Shown in pieces: positions 9,267 to 16,776 of a DNA stretch of 64,000 nt (position 1 is the first letter of the stretch; each line of letters begins with the position of its first letter). The position numbers and the translations under genes were made by a program. The notes under the pieces are model-generated. The model had not been told where the DNA came from, made no database searches, and saw only the letters and a program-made list of their open reading frames with translations. The DNA is from Virgifigura deserti. Lineage in GTDB: Bacteria > Pseudomonadota > Alphaproteobacteria > Dongiales > Dongiaceae. Where the stretch lies: assembly GCA_003576685.1 (NCBI GenBank), contig QOZR01000007.1, forward strand, positions 62,001-126,000, given 5' to 3'.

Positions 9267-9785
9267 TCAAATCGGCAGCACGAGCGATGTCGGCACCATG
9301 AGATTGTCATAGACGCAGTGCCGCTGCTTCAGGCGCAGCGCGCCGTCCACGCGCACGAAGCGATCGATATAGCGGCCCGTCTGATGGATATGCGCTTCCG
9401 GATTGTCGAGCAGCGTCTCCAGGACGAGGTAGTTGGCCGTGGCGTGAATCGTCCCGCCATCCTTGACCGGCTCGACCAGCAGGTTGGTGATGTAATGTCG
9501 CAGATAGCGCGGCGCGAACATGGCCGTCTCCCGGATCGCCAGAGCGCGATCCTCCATCATGCCCTTGCCTTCGCAGTAGATCAGGCCGACGGGAAGGTTC
9601 GCGTCATAGTTCTCGCGCGCCGTCACGACGTAGGTCGCGTCGTCGGTGAAGAAGGCCGGCCACTGGCGGAGGTCGCCATCGTCGAGCACGCGGGCGTACT
9701 CGGCATTGAATGCCTCCAGCTCAAGGCGAAGGAACAAGCCGTCGACGCCGACCGCGGGCGCCGGAAACTTTTGAGCCGTCATCAT
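9267..9785 (-). CDS. Ring-hydroxylating dioxygenase beta subunit
   Basis: A 172-residue SnoaL/NTF2-fold small subunit of a Rieske non-heme iron oxygenase. Characteristic segments are EAFNAEYARVLDDGDLRQWPAFFTDDA at the start and FVRVDGALRLKQRHCVYDN at the end, in keeping with NagH/TphA3-type beta chains. The ATG at 9785 follows GGGAGGGG; a second ATG directly after it is equally possible, while a longer start at 9833 would overlap the alpha-subunit end. It lies 23 bases after the fused alpha gene on the same strand. It is a structural partner of the oxygenase in a hexamer. Confidence 0.9.
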   Translation of the reverse strand: MMTAQKFPAPAVGVDGLFLRLELEAFNAEYARVLDDGDLRQWPAFFTDDATYVVTARENYDANLPVGLIYCEGKGMMEDRALAIRETAMFAPRYLRHYITNLLVEPVKDGGTIHATANYLVLETLLDNPEAHIHQTGRYIDRFVRVDGALRLKQRHCVYDNLMVPTSLVLPI

Positions 9786-9808
9786 GAACCCCTCCCGTTT
9801 CCTCGCCG

Positions 9809-12772
9809 TCAGAGTCCGAGCTCCTGACGCCAATGCTTGTACATCGCCCGGATCGCCGCTTCGGAAATCAACGTATCGGACGATCCGGCCTCGGTGTCGG
9901 GATCAAGGGCGACGAGATGGCGTCCCTCCGGACAGCGCAGCATGCCGTCCTGAACGAACTTCATGGCCTCGTTGTCCTCGAGCCCGAGGAAACCGGCCGG
10001 CCCCATGAGGTTGCCTTGCCGCAGGCGGTGCCGGATCATCTCGTCGCTGTCGCCCTCGAAGCCGAACATGGTCCAGTTCATGACGAAGCTATTCGGACCC
10101 TGCGGCACGATCTGGCGCACACCGAGCGTGTTCAGCTCGCGCTGAACGATGAGGTTCGGCCAGATGGTCTGCATCGTCACCGACCACGGTGAGTCGAACT
10201 CCTCGACATAGTCGATGAGGCGCGGCTCCTTGAGCGTCATTCCCTCCCGGTAGGCGCGCATCTCCTTGCGCCTGTCGGCGTCCACGCCGCCCCCTTCGCT
10301 CTTGGCCGAGGCCATGACGCCGTGCCGCCCCGTCGCGTCGCACATCATGGCCGACTTGTTTCCGGCGACGAGCAGCCCGAAGGTCACGAGGAAGGTATGC
10401 AGCAGCGTCGCGTGATAAGGGTCCTTCAGGTTCTCGTGATAGAGCTTCCAATTGCCCGGTACCGTGTTGCGGTAATAGCCGAGCACCTTGAGCTTGCGCC
10501 CGTCGAAGGTGGCGTCGAACTCGCGCAGGATGTCCGGACCGAGATAGTTTTCGAGCGGCTCCATATCCTCGGCATAGGACGCGAAGACGACGCCGCGACG
10601 CGTCGTCACGGTCAGCTTGCGGAGTCCGTGGTCGGCGGTGCTGAAATCCTTCGGCATGCCGCCCTTGTTGTCGACGCCGCGCCGAAACGGCACACCGACC
10701 AGATTGCCGCGAAGGTCATAGGACCATTGATGATAGGGGCAGACGAACTCCTTCGCATTGCCCCGCAGCGATCGGCAGAACTCCGCGGCGCGATGGGCGC
10801 AGCGATTCTCGAAGACGTGAATAGACCCGTCTTCGGCTCGCGTGACGACGATCGGGGTCGGCCCGAGAAAGGACCGTGTAAAGTCGCCCGAATTGGGAAT
10901 TTCGGCTTCCAGCGCCACATAGTTCCAGGTGCGCCCATGGAAGATCCGCTCCACCTCCCGGCGGTAGATCTCCTCGTCCGTGTAGACCCAGTCCGGCACG
11001 CGGACGAGGCCCTCCTCCGGCCAGACATAAGCCTGTGAAGGAGAGCGACCGTCGCTCCGCGAGTCGGCCGGCTGCTGCAAGCTGATCATGGTTTCGTCTC
11101 CTCGGCCTTTCGGCTCCAAGTCCATCGGTTCCGAATCCATCCTGGGCGCCGCATGCGTGGGAGCGGTCGACGTCGCCCCAGATTGGGTCCGGCGTTCGGC
11201 AAGCCGTACGGGATCGACCGACGCGCCGCTTTCGATGAGCCGCCGCCCCAGGCGGATCGCCTCCGGATCATCGAAGGCGATGACGCCCGTCAGCCGGCTT
11301 TCACTCATGAAGAAGAGTGCGGAAGATCCGCCGAGATCGCTGCGGCACGCGACCAGGTCCGTGAGTTGCGGCAGGCCGATCATCTGCAGGTTCGCGCCGA
11401 ACTGATCCGACCAGAACCAGGGCGTCCCGCGATAGGGCGCCAGATGGCCGGCCATGCTCCGCGCGGCGGCGATCGCCTGCTCCTGCGCGTTGTGCCATGA
11501 TTCGAGGCGCAGTCTCCGCCCCCTTACAAGATAGGGATAGACGGCGACGTCGCCGGCGGCGAACACGTCCGGCGCGGAGGTCTGTCCGTACTCGTCGACG
11601 AGAATGCCGTCGGCTGCGGCAATCCCCGCCTCGACGGCCAGCTCCTGGTTCGGAATCACGCCGATGCCGATCACCACGATATCCGCCTCGAGGCGTCGGC
11701 CATCCGCGAGGCGCACCACCTCGACGGCGGCTGTTCCCTCCAGGGCGGTCACCCTTGCGCCGGTCAGGAGTCGAACGCCGGCCTCGGCGGCGCGTTCGGC
11801 AATGGCGTCGCCGGCCGCCGCCGGGAGAATCCGATTGAGAATTCGCGCTTCCTGCTCGACCACGGTGACGGCACAGCCGAGATCGCACGCGCTGGAGGCG
11901 ACCTCCAGCCCGATGAAGCCGCCGCCGATCACCACGAGGCGGGCTCCCGAGCGGAGCGCATTTCGTAGCCCCAGGCCATCCGCCTGCGTGCGCAAATAGT
12001 GAACGCCAGGCAGATCCGCGCCAGGCACCGCTAGGCGGCGGGCCCGAGCGCCCGTGGCGACGAGAAGCTTGCCGTAGGGAAGTATAGAGCCGTCGGACAG
12101 CGCAACGACATGCGCCGTCGTGTCGATCCGTGCGGCGCGGGTCGAAAGACGCAGCACGATATCGAGCTCGCGCCACCGCGGCTCCGCCAGAAGCGCGCAG
12201 CTCTCCACCCCCGCCTTTCCCGTCAGTATCTCCTTCGATAGCGGCGGTCGCTCATAGGGCGGCACGGGCTCCTCTCCCACCAGGACCACCTCGCCGGCGA
12301 AGCCTGCGGCCCGAAGCGCCTCGGCCGCCCGCCCGCCCGCCTGGCCCGCGCCGAGGATGACGAACCGCTCGCCGCCGGCGTCGCTCGATCGCCGAGCATG
12401 ATCGGCGCTTGCCGCCGCGGCGGGCGAGGCCACGTCGGCCACCGAAACATCGCTGGAGACGGGCGCATCGAGAGACACGAAGATGACACCACCCTCAACC
12501 CGAACGGCGTAGGTGCGTATTCCTTCGCTGACAGGCGCACAAAGGGCCTTGCCCGTCCGAACGTCGAATCGCCCCTGATGGAGCGGACATTCGATGCAGC
12601 CATCCTCCAGATAGCCGTCCGACAGGAGGGCGAACTGATGGGTGCAAACGTTGTGCGTGGCGTAGACACTTCCGTCGAGTCGATAAAGGGCGACCGGCGT
12701 GCCGTCGATGTCCACCGCGATGACGCCGCCCTCTTCGACGGCTTCGGCCATGGCGGCGCGATGCCACTTCAT
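9809..12772 (-). CDS. Fused Rieske ferredoxin - ferredoxin reductase - dioxygenase alpha subunit
   Basis: One uninterrupted frame of 987 residues joins three dioxygenase components. Residues 1-105 are a Rieske ferredoxin (CTH at 43-45, CPLH at 62-65). Residues about 136-530 are an FAD/NAD reductase with GAGQAGG near 141, a second dinucleotide motif VIGGGFIGLE and FAAGDVAVYP. Residues 562-987 are an oxygenase alpha subunit with its own Rieske site (CAHR and CPYHQW) and the iron site KDPYHATLLH. The alpha part resembles the NagG/TphA2 branch. The start ATG at 12772 is preceded by GGGGAGGA. The alpha part is 426 residues, normal for a separate subunit, and has a good internal start at 11089, so both fused and separate products are possible. 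A Ser/Pro-rich linker of about 30 residues precedes alpha. Confidence 0.85.
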   Translation of the reverse strand: MKWHRAAMAEAVEEGGVIAVDIDGTPVALYRLDGSVYATHNVCTHQFALLSDGYLEDGCIECPLHQGRFDVRTGKALCAPVSEGIRTYAVRVEGGVIFVSLDAPVSSDVSVADVASPAAAASADHARRSSDAGGERFVILGAGQAGGRAAEALRAAGFAGEVVLVGEEPVPPYERPPLSKEILTGKAGVESCALLAEPRWRELDIVLRLSTRAARIDTTAHVVALSDGSILPYGKLLVATGARARRLAVPGADLPGVHYLRTQADGLGLRNALRSGARLVVIGGGFIGLEVASSACDLGCAVTVVEQEARILNRILPAAAGDAIAERAAEAGVRLLTGARVTALEGTAAVEVVRLADGRRLEADIVVIGIGVIPNQELAVEAGIAAADGILVDEYGQTSAPDVFAAGDVAVYPYLVRGRRLRLESWHNAQEQAIAAARSMAGHLAPYRGTPWFWSDQFGANLQMIGLPQLTDLVACRSDLGGSSALFFMSESRLTGVIAFDDPEAIRLGRRLIESGASVDPVRLAERRTQSGATSTAPTHAAPRMDSEPMDLEPKGRGDETMISLQQPADSRSDGRSPSQAYVWPEEGLVRVPDWVYTDEEIYRREVERIFHGRTWNYVALEAEIPNSGDFTRSFLGPTPIVVTRAEDGSIHVFENRCAHRAAEFCRSLRGNAKEFVCPYHQWSYDLRGNLVGVPFRRGVDNKGGMPKDFSTADHGLRKLTVTTRRGVVFASYAEDMEPLENYLGPDILREFDATFDGRKLKVLGYYRNTVPGNWKLYHENLKDPYHATLLHTFLVTFGLLVAGNKSAMMCDATGRHGVMASAKSEGGGVDADRRKEMRAYREGMTLKEPRLIDYVEEFDSPWSVTMQTIWPNLIVQRELNTLGVRQIVPQGPNSFVMNWTMFGFEGDSDEMIRHRLRQGNLMGPAGFLGLEDNEAMKFVQDGMLRCPEGRHLVALDPDTEAGSSDTLISEAAIRAMYKHWRQELGL
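11089..11106 (-). promoter_or_regulatory. Internal ribosome binding site and start for the dioxygenase alpha module
   Basis: On the minus strand GAGGAG is followed by 8 bases and an in-frame ATG at 11089, starting MISLQQPADS. This is exactly where the oxygenase alpha domain would be expected to begin, giving a 426-residue protein. It may be a relic of two genes that became fused, or a working second start. Whether it is used cannot be told from sequence. Confidence 0.55.
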
Positions 12773-12800
12773 TGCGGGTTTCCTCCCCTTAAACGATTTC

Positions 12801-12815
12801 ATCAGTATACATCGG
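12801..12815 (-). promoter_or_regulatory. GTATAC operator-like site in the dioxygenase promoter
   Basis: The plus strand reads ATCAGTATACATCGG, sharing ATCAGTATAC with the sites at 8311 and 12974. On the minus strand it contains TATACT (12809-12804), which fits a -10 box; TTGTGC lies 17 bases upstream. The ribosome binding site GGGGAGGA and ATG at 12772 follow closely. A regulator bound here would block transcription of the fused dioxygenase gene. Binding by the MarR protein at 8539 is inference. Confidence 0.5.
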
Positions 12816-12973
12816 ACTTTTTCACCGCACAACAGCGACCGGGCGACCGACTCTCGCGCGGCATTAATGAGCAGCAGACGTTTGAAGCGCTGGCGACCAA
12901 CGTTTGCCTAGACATTCAACAAAAAGCTGGCTGCGGCATCGGCTGCGGAACGGAGCATTGCCACGCCGAATTA

Positions 12974-12986
12974 ATCAGTATACCGT
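12974..12986 (+). promoter_or_regulatory. GTATAC operator-like site upstream of the ABM/isomerase/amidase operon
   Basis: The plus strand reads ATCAGTATACCG, identical over 12 bases to the reverse complement of the site at 8313-8324. It is about 110 bases upstream of the first gene at 13095. The interval 12833-13094 otherwise shows no coding sequence. Together with the other sites it points to joint control of three transcription units. Confidence 0.5.
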
Positions 12987-13094
12987 CCCATTCTCATTCG
13001 CGATGGCCCGCTCGAATTCGGGCCGAGGAAACCAACCCTATCGAAAGCGCGCCGGACTTGCGGCGCCGCTTCAGCACAAGGATGGAGAGCTTTG

Positions 13095-13463
13095 ATGGTC
13101 ATGGTGCCCTTAGCCGAGAAGGGAAATTTTCTTCATATCTACGAGTTTCGGGTGAAGCCCGGACATGAGGAGGAGTTCATCAGGCTGTTCGACGAGTTCG
13201 ACTATTCGGACGGCAACCCGATGCACAAGTCGGCTGCGCAGGTGAAGGACGGCGTGCTCTGCCGGGACACGGCGGACCCGACCCGGTTCTACCTTCTCGG
13301 CGAGTGGGCCGATATCAAGGAACATGCCCGGATTCGCAAGATCCTGGCCGAAGAGATCAAGCCGGCGTTCGTCCAGCATATCGAGGGCGGCGGCGCCGCC
13401 TTCGTGCCGCGATATGCGGAGGTGGTTTCCAGCACACCGGAGCATATCCTCAACAAGGCTTGA
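13095..13463 (+). CDS. ABM-like small dimeric alpha/beta-barrel protein
   Basis: A 122-residue protein whose segment HIYEFRVKPGHEEEFIRLFDEF matches the antibiotic biosynthesis monooxygenase (ABM)-like fold, a dimeric ferredoxin-like barrel. Such proteins act as small monooxygenases or accessory/binding proteins. GGAGAG lies 5 bases before the ATG at 13095; a TTG one codon earlier is less likely. It is the first gene of a plus-strand operon with the isomerase and amidase, 23 bases ahead of the isomerase. The exact activity is unknown; its place in the operon suggests it handles an intermediate of the same pathway. Confidence 0.65.
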   Translation: MVMVPLAEKGNFLHIYEFRVKPGHEEEFIRLFDEFDYSDGNPMHKSAAQVKDGVLCRDTADPTRFYLLGEWADIKEHARIRKILAEEIKPAFVQHIEGGGAAFVPRYAEVVSSTPEHILNKA

Positions 13464-13486
13464 GACCACTTCCGGGTGGAGGAGTC

Positions 13487-14125
13487 ATGGAACTCTATAC
13501 GTTCTTCCGGTCGTCGACGTCCTATCGCGTCAGGATTGCCCTGGCCTATAAAGGGCTGGCCTACGACCCGCGCTTCGTCAGCCTGCCGAAGATGGAGCAC
13601 AAGCGGGACGACTATCTCGCCGTCAACCCTCAGGGCCTGGTTCCGGCGCTGGTGGACGGCGGCCACGTGCTCTCCCAGTCGCTGGCGATCATCGAGTATC
13701 TCGATGAGGTCTATCCGGCGCCGCCGCTGCTGCCCGAGGATCCCTTCGACCGCGCCTATGTGCGGTCGCTCTCCCAGATCGTCGGCTGCGAAATTCACCC
13801 CCTGAACAATGTTCGGGTGCTCAAATATCTGCAGGGGCGCTGGAGCTTCAGCGACGCCGATCGTGACGAATGGTATCGGCACTGGATCGCCGAGGGCCTT
13901 GCCAGCCTCGAGCGCTCCTTGCTCCGAGAGCAACGGCACGGCGCCTTTTGCCTGGGCGAGGAGGTGACGATGGCCGATGTCTGCCTGGTGCCGCAGATCT
14001 TCAATGCGCGGCGGTTCGATTGTCCGCTGGAGGATTACCCGACGGTCATGCGCATCTTCGAACGCTGCATGACGCTGGACGCCTTCACCGCGCCGCGGCC
14101 GAACAGCCAGCCGGACGCCGTTTGA
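13487..14125 (+). CDS. maiA: Zeta-class GST: maleylpyruvate/maleylacetoacetate isomerase
   Basis: A 212-residue zeta-class glutathione transferase. The hallmark SSTSYRVRIALAYKG near the N-terminus is the SSxSxxVRIAL active-site motif of MaiA/NagL enzymes, followed by the NPQGLVPAL thiol-binding segment. These enzymes isomerise a cis to a trans double bond in ring-cleavage products with glutathione. GGAGGAG precedes the ATG. It is followed after two bases by the amidase. With a NagG-like oxygenase nearby, maleylpyruvate (gentisate route) is the more tempting substrate, but no ring-cleavage dioxygenase is in the window, so the choice stays open. Confidence 0.85.
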   Translation: MELYTFFRSSTSYRVRIALAYKGLAYDPRFVSLPKMEHKRDDYLAVNPQGLVPALVDGGHVLSQSLAIIEYLDEVYPAPPLLPEDPFDRAYVRSLSQIVGCEIHPLNNVRVLKYLQGRWSFSDADRDEWYRHWIAEGLASLERSLLREQRHGAFCLGEEVTMADVCLVPQIFNARRFDCPLEDYPTVMRIFERCMTLDAFTAPRPNSQPDAV

Positions 14126-14127
14126 GC

Positions 14128-15315
14128 ATGGCGGTGCCCGGAGCGGTATTCGACCGACAGACCCTAGGCGCGTTATGCCCACATGGCGACATCGTCCTGG
14201 AGCCCCTTGCGCAGGGACCGCTCAGCGGCCTCGCCTTCGCGGCCAAGGACAATCTCGACATCGCGGGCCATATCACGGGCGCGGGTAGCCCGGACTGGCT
14301 CCGGACGCACCCGCCGGCCGAACGAACGGCACCCTCCATCGTGGCCTTGCTCGCCGCAGGCGCCCGCCTGACCGGCAAGACCGTGATGGATGAGATCGCC
14401 TGGAGCCTGACGGGCGAGAACGCGCATTACGGGACGCCGCTGAACCCGAGAAACCCTGACCGAATCCCCGGAGGATCGTCGAGCGGCTCGGCCTCCGCCG
14501 TCGCGGCCGGCGTGGTCGACTTCGCGCTGGGCAGCGACACGAGCGGATCCGTCCGGATACCGGCCGCCTATTGCGGTATCCACGGCATCCGAACGACGCA
14601 TGGCCGGCTTCCACTCGACGGCGGTGTGCCGCTCTCACCATCCTTCGACTGTCTCGGCTGGTTCGCACGCGACGCCGACCTGCTGCGTCGGGTCGGGGAG
14701 GTCTATTTCGGGCCGATCGCCGCGACGCCCGCCAAGCCGCGTTTTCTCCTGGCACGCGACGCCTTCGCGCTCGTCGAGGAGCCGGTCCGCGATGCGCTTG
14801 GCCGGACGGTCTCGGGCCTCGCTCCCGTCCGCGAAATCACGATATTCGATGGGCGCGAGGAGGATTGGCTCGAAACCGTCCGTGTCCTCCAGACACGCGA
14901 AGTATGGCTCGCTCACGGCGACTGGGTGAAGGAGAGTCGACCGACATTCGGCCCGGGTGTCCGCGAACGCTTCGCCGCCGCCCGCGCCTTGGCCCAGGAG
15001 GACATATCGAAGCCCCTCGCCTTCCGGCAGGATGTGGCGCGGCGCCTGAACGACCTTCTCGGCGACGACGTTCTGCTCGTTCCGGGCGTTGCGGTGGGAG
15101 CTCCGCGTCGCGGCAGCGCCGGCCCGGTGCTGGATGCCTATCGCAGAGCGACCCTCATGATCACCTGCATCGCCGGGCTCGGTGGCCTGCCGCAGATCAC
15201 CCTGCCCTGCGGAATGGCCGATGGCAGCGCGATTGGCCTCGGCCTGATCGGCGCGCGTGGATCGGACGAGCGCCTGCTTGCCCTCGCCTGCAATATGAAT
15301 ATTCCGGCGGTGTGA
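14128..15315 (+). CDS. Short amidase-signature hydrolase
   Basis: A 395-residue amidase-signature enzyme, shorter than the usual 450-500. The triad is complete: K40 in FAAKDNLD, S117 in GGSSSGSAS and nucleophile S141 in GSDTSGSVRIP. The ATG lies two bases after the isomerase stop, so the genes are co-transcribed. It is unlike the amidase at 6699 in length and motif detail, so the island carries two distinct amidases. An AtzH/HpxZ-type gene lies 600 bases downstream on the other strand; that family often accompanies AtzE/HpxY amidases. The substrate is unknown. Confidence 0.85.
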   Translation: MAVPGAVFDRQTLGALCPHGDIVLEPLAQGPLSGLAFAAKDNLDIAGHITGAGSPDWLRTHPPAERTAPSIVALLAAGARLTGKTVMDEIAWSLTGENAHYGTPLNPRNPDRIPGGSSSGSASAVAAGVVDFALGSDTSGSVRIPAAYCGIHGIRTTHGRLPLDGGVPLSPSFDCLGWFARDADLLRRVGEVYFGPIAATPAKPRFLLARDAFALVEEPVRDALGRTVSGLAPVREITIFDGREEDWLETVRVLQTREVWLAHGDWVKESRPTFGPGVRERFAAARALAQEDISKPLAFRQDVARRLNDLLGDDVLLVPGVAVGAPRRGSAGPVLDAYRRATLMITCIAGLGGLPQITLPCGMADGSAIGLGLIGARGSDERLLALACNMNIPAV

Positions 15316-15339
15316 CGCGACATTGCCAACATCCTGCAA

Positions 15340-15590
15340 ATGGCGGCCTTGCGGCACGCGTCGAAAGGGATGCGCGGAGCAGGCCCCTCAGGCCGCGTAT
15401 GACCGCATAGAGCTCGGCCTTGCGCTCGAAGCCGATTCCGGGCGCGTCCGGCAGCGCGACATAGTCGCCCTCGACGGGGCAGTCGTCGGCAAAGCCGTTG
15501 AACGGCCGGAAGACGTCCGGATAGGACTCGTTGCCGCCGAGCCCGAGCCCGGCCGCGCAGCCCTGCGCCGGATGAGAACCTTCGGCGTTT
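15340..15590 (-). pseudogene. 3' remnant of a mandelate racemase/enolase-superfamily gene
   Basis: Translated on the minus strand this stretch reads HPAQGCAAGLGLGGNESYPD, then DDCPVEGDYVALPDAPGIGF and ends around ERKAELYAVIRGL. This resembles the last 60-70 residues of mandelate racemase/muconate lactonising-type enzymes, where a LPDxPGIG loop precedes the C-terminal helix. The barrel domain with catalytic residues is missing, and there is no start. No stop is seen at the expected end, since the frame runs on towards the amidase. It is a fragment left by deletion or rearrangement. I recognise the family by motif only. Confidence 0.5.
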
Positions 15591-15596
15591 CGACAG

Positions 15597-15880
15597 CTAG
15601 GCGGCGCGTATCCGATTCAGGAAGTCCCGCACTTCACGTCGCATGGTCTCGGCCTTCTCCTGCATGGCGGCCGAGGTCGCCGACAGCGATTTAGCTGCGT
15701 TGTCGGTGCCGTTGACCGACCTGGTAACCGCATCGATCGCATGGGTAATCGACTGAGTCTCCTGCGACGTCACATCGGTGTTGCGGCTGATTTCGCTGGT
15801 TGCCGCGCTCTGCTGCTCAATGGCCGCCGCGATCACCGTGGTGGTCTCTTGCAGATCGCCGTTGCGGCTGCATCGCCCTG
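15597..15880 (-). pseudogene. 3' remnant of a methyl-accepting chemotaxis protein gene
   Basis: The minus strand encodes LQETTTVIAAAIEQQSAATS followed by EISRNTDVTSQETQSITHAI and ends at a TAG at 15597. IAAAIEQQSAATSEISRN is a typical segment on the C-terminal arm of a chemoreceptor signalling hairpin. The ligand-binding, membrane and tip parts are absent, and the sequence upstream of about 15870 no longer matches. It adjoins the enolase-superfamily remnant, so two unrelated 3' ends sit side by side. Confidence 0.6.
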
Positions 15881-15914
15881 CTGCTCGGATCGTCGCCGCT
15901 GGCCATGATGCGAA

Positions 15915-16298
15915 TCAGCCAGCCGCGGTCAAGGAGACATGCGCGCTGACGATCCGCCACCCGTCCTCGGTTCGGATCCAGGTCTGGCTCTGGCGGCCGG
16001 GCGTCTTCTGGCCGTCGCGGTGAAAGAGAGTGTTCACCGTCCCGAAGTCGCGCCCGAAGGTAGTGATCACGGTATCGCTGAGGACTCGCTGCAGGCCAGC
16101 CGGAGAGCGGGCCTTGCGGAAGGCGGCGATCGCGTCATAGCCATAAAGGTTCTCCGAGGCGCCGAAACGGATCGTCAGCGGGCTGCGCCAGAATAGGGCG
16201 TCGAGCTCGGAGATGTTGTTGGTCACGAGCGCCCGCTCATAGCGCTGAAACACCGCCGTGAGTTCGGCGATGATCTCGGGAATGTTGACCTCGTGCAT
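15915..16298 (-). CDS. hpxZ: AtzH/HpxZ-like protein (SnoaL fold, DUF3225)
   Basis: A 127-residue NTF2-like protein. Diagnostic stretches are MHEVNIPEIIAEL, LDALFWRSPLTIRFGASENL and QSQTWIRTEDGWRIVSAHVS, which match the oxalurate-catabolism/AtzH family. Members usually sit with AtzE/AtzF or HpxW-X-Y hydrolases in ureide, cyanurate or oxalurate breakdown. Here it stands alone, with chemoreceptor debris on one side and a TRAP gene on the other. The ATG at 16298 has GGAAGGAG at good spacing; a longer frame to 16373 adds no recognisable domain. It may be a relic of a larger cluster. Confidence 0.75.
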   Translation of the reverse strand: MHEVNIPEIIAELTAVFQRYERALVTNNISELDALFWRSPLTIRFGASENLYGYDAIAAFRKARSPAGLQRVLSDTVITTFGRDFGTVNTLFHRDGQKTPGRQSQTWIRTEDGWRIVSAHVSLTAAG

Positions 16299-16776
16299 GA
16301 TGCTCCTTCCGCTCACCAACGCTGTGCCACGCTTTGTCGTTTGTAAAAAGCATCTACTTTCTGCTTCGGTCAACGCCGAGGCTGGTTCTGCGACGAGCTC
16401 CGGCGTCGCGATGTTCAGCTATTCCGCCAGAGTTGCCACCGCGCTTAAGAGCTCTGTTGCTGCGGGCCCCTGATGGAATCTGAAGGTCGATGCCCCATCA
16501 CGTTAGCTCTCTGGAGCTCTCTGACGCGTACGCTCTTACAACTTTGATGCTCCGTCGGGCACTTTCATGCCCAATATTGAAAGCATCGCCGACCGATTGG
16601 GCGGAATGTGCTGCGAGTGATTTGTAGTTTTGGTTAATGTGACAATTGCAACGGGGCTCAATTCTCTCTTGGCCGCTTGTGTATTAAGTAAGAAGATGAT
16701 TACGTACTCATAACGTCGGGCGCATGAAACGCTCTGCGGGCTGCCGGCGGCAATGACCTGAAAGGGGGAGAATAAA
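16299..16776. other. Intergenic region between divergent HpxZ-like and TRAP genes
   Basis: About 480 bases with no convincing gene. The right half is noticeably richer in A and T than its surroundings (for example around 16620-16720), as expected for promoters of the divergent genes. Short ORFs here lack ribosome binding sites or recognisable sequence. I could not define a promoter with confidence. Confidence 0.5.

Noticed and set aside
12833..13094. Extension of the dioxygenase frame to 12832 or an extra small gene
   Set aside because: The ATG at 12772 has a strong ribosome binding site and the family start; the extra residues would cover the promoter and operator.
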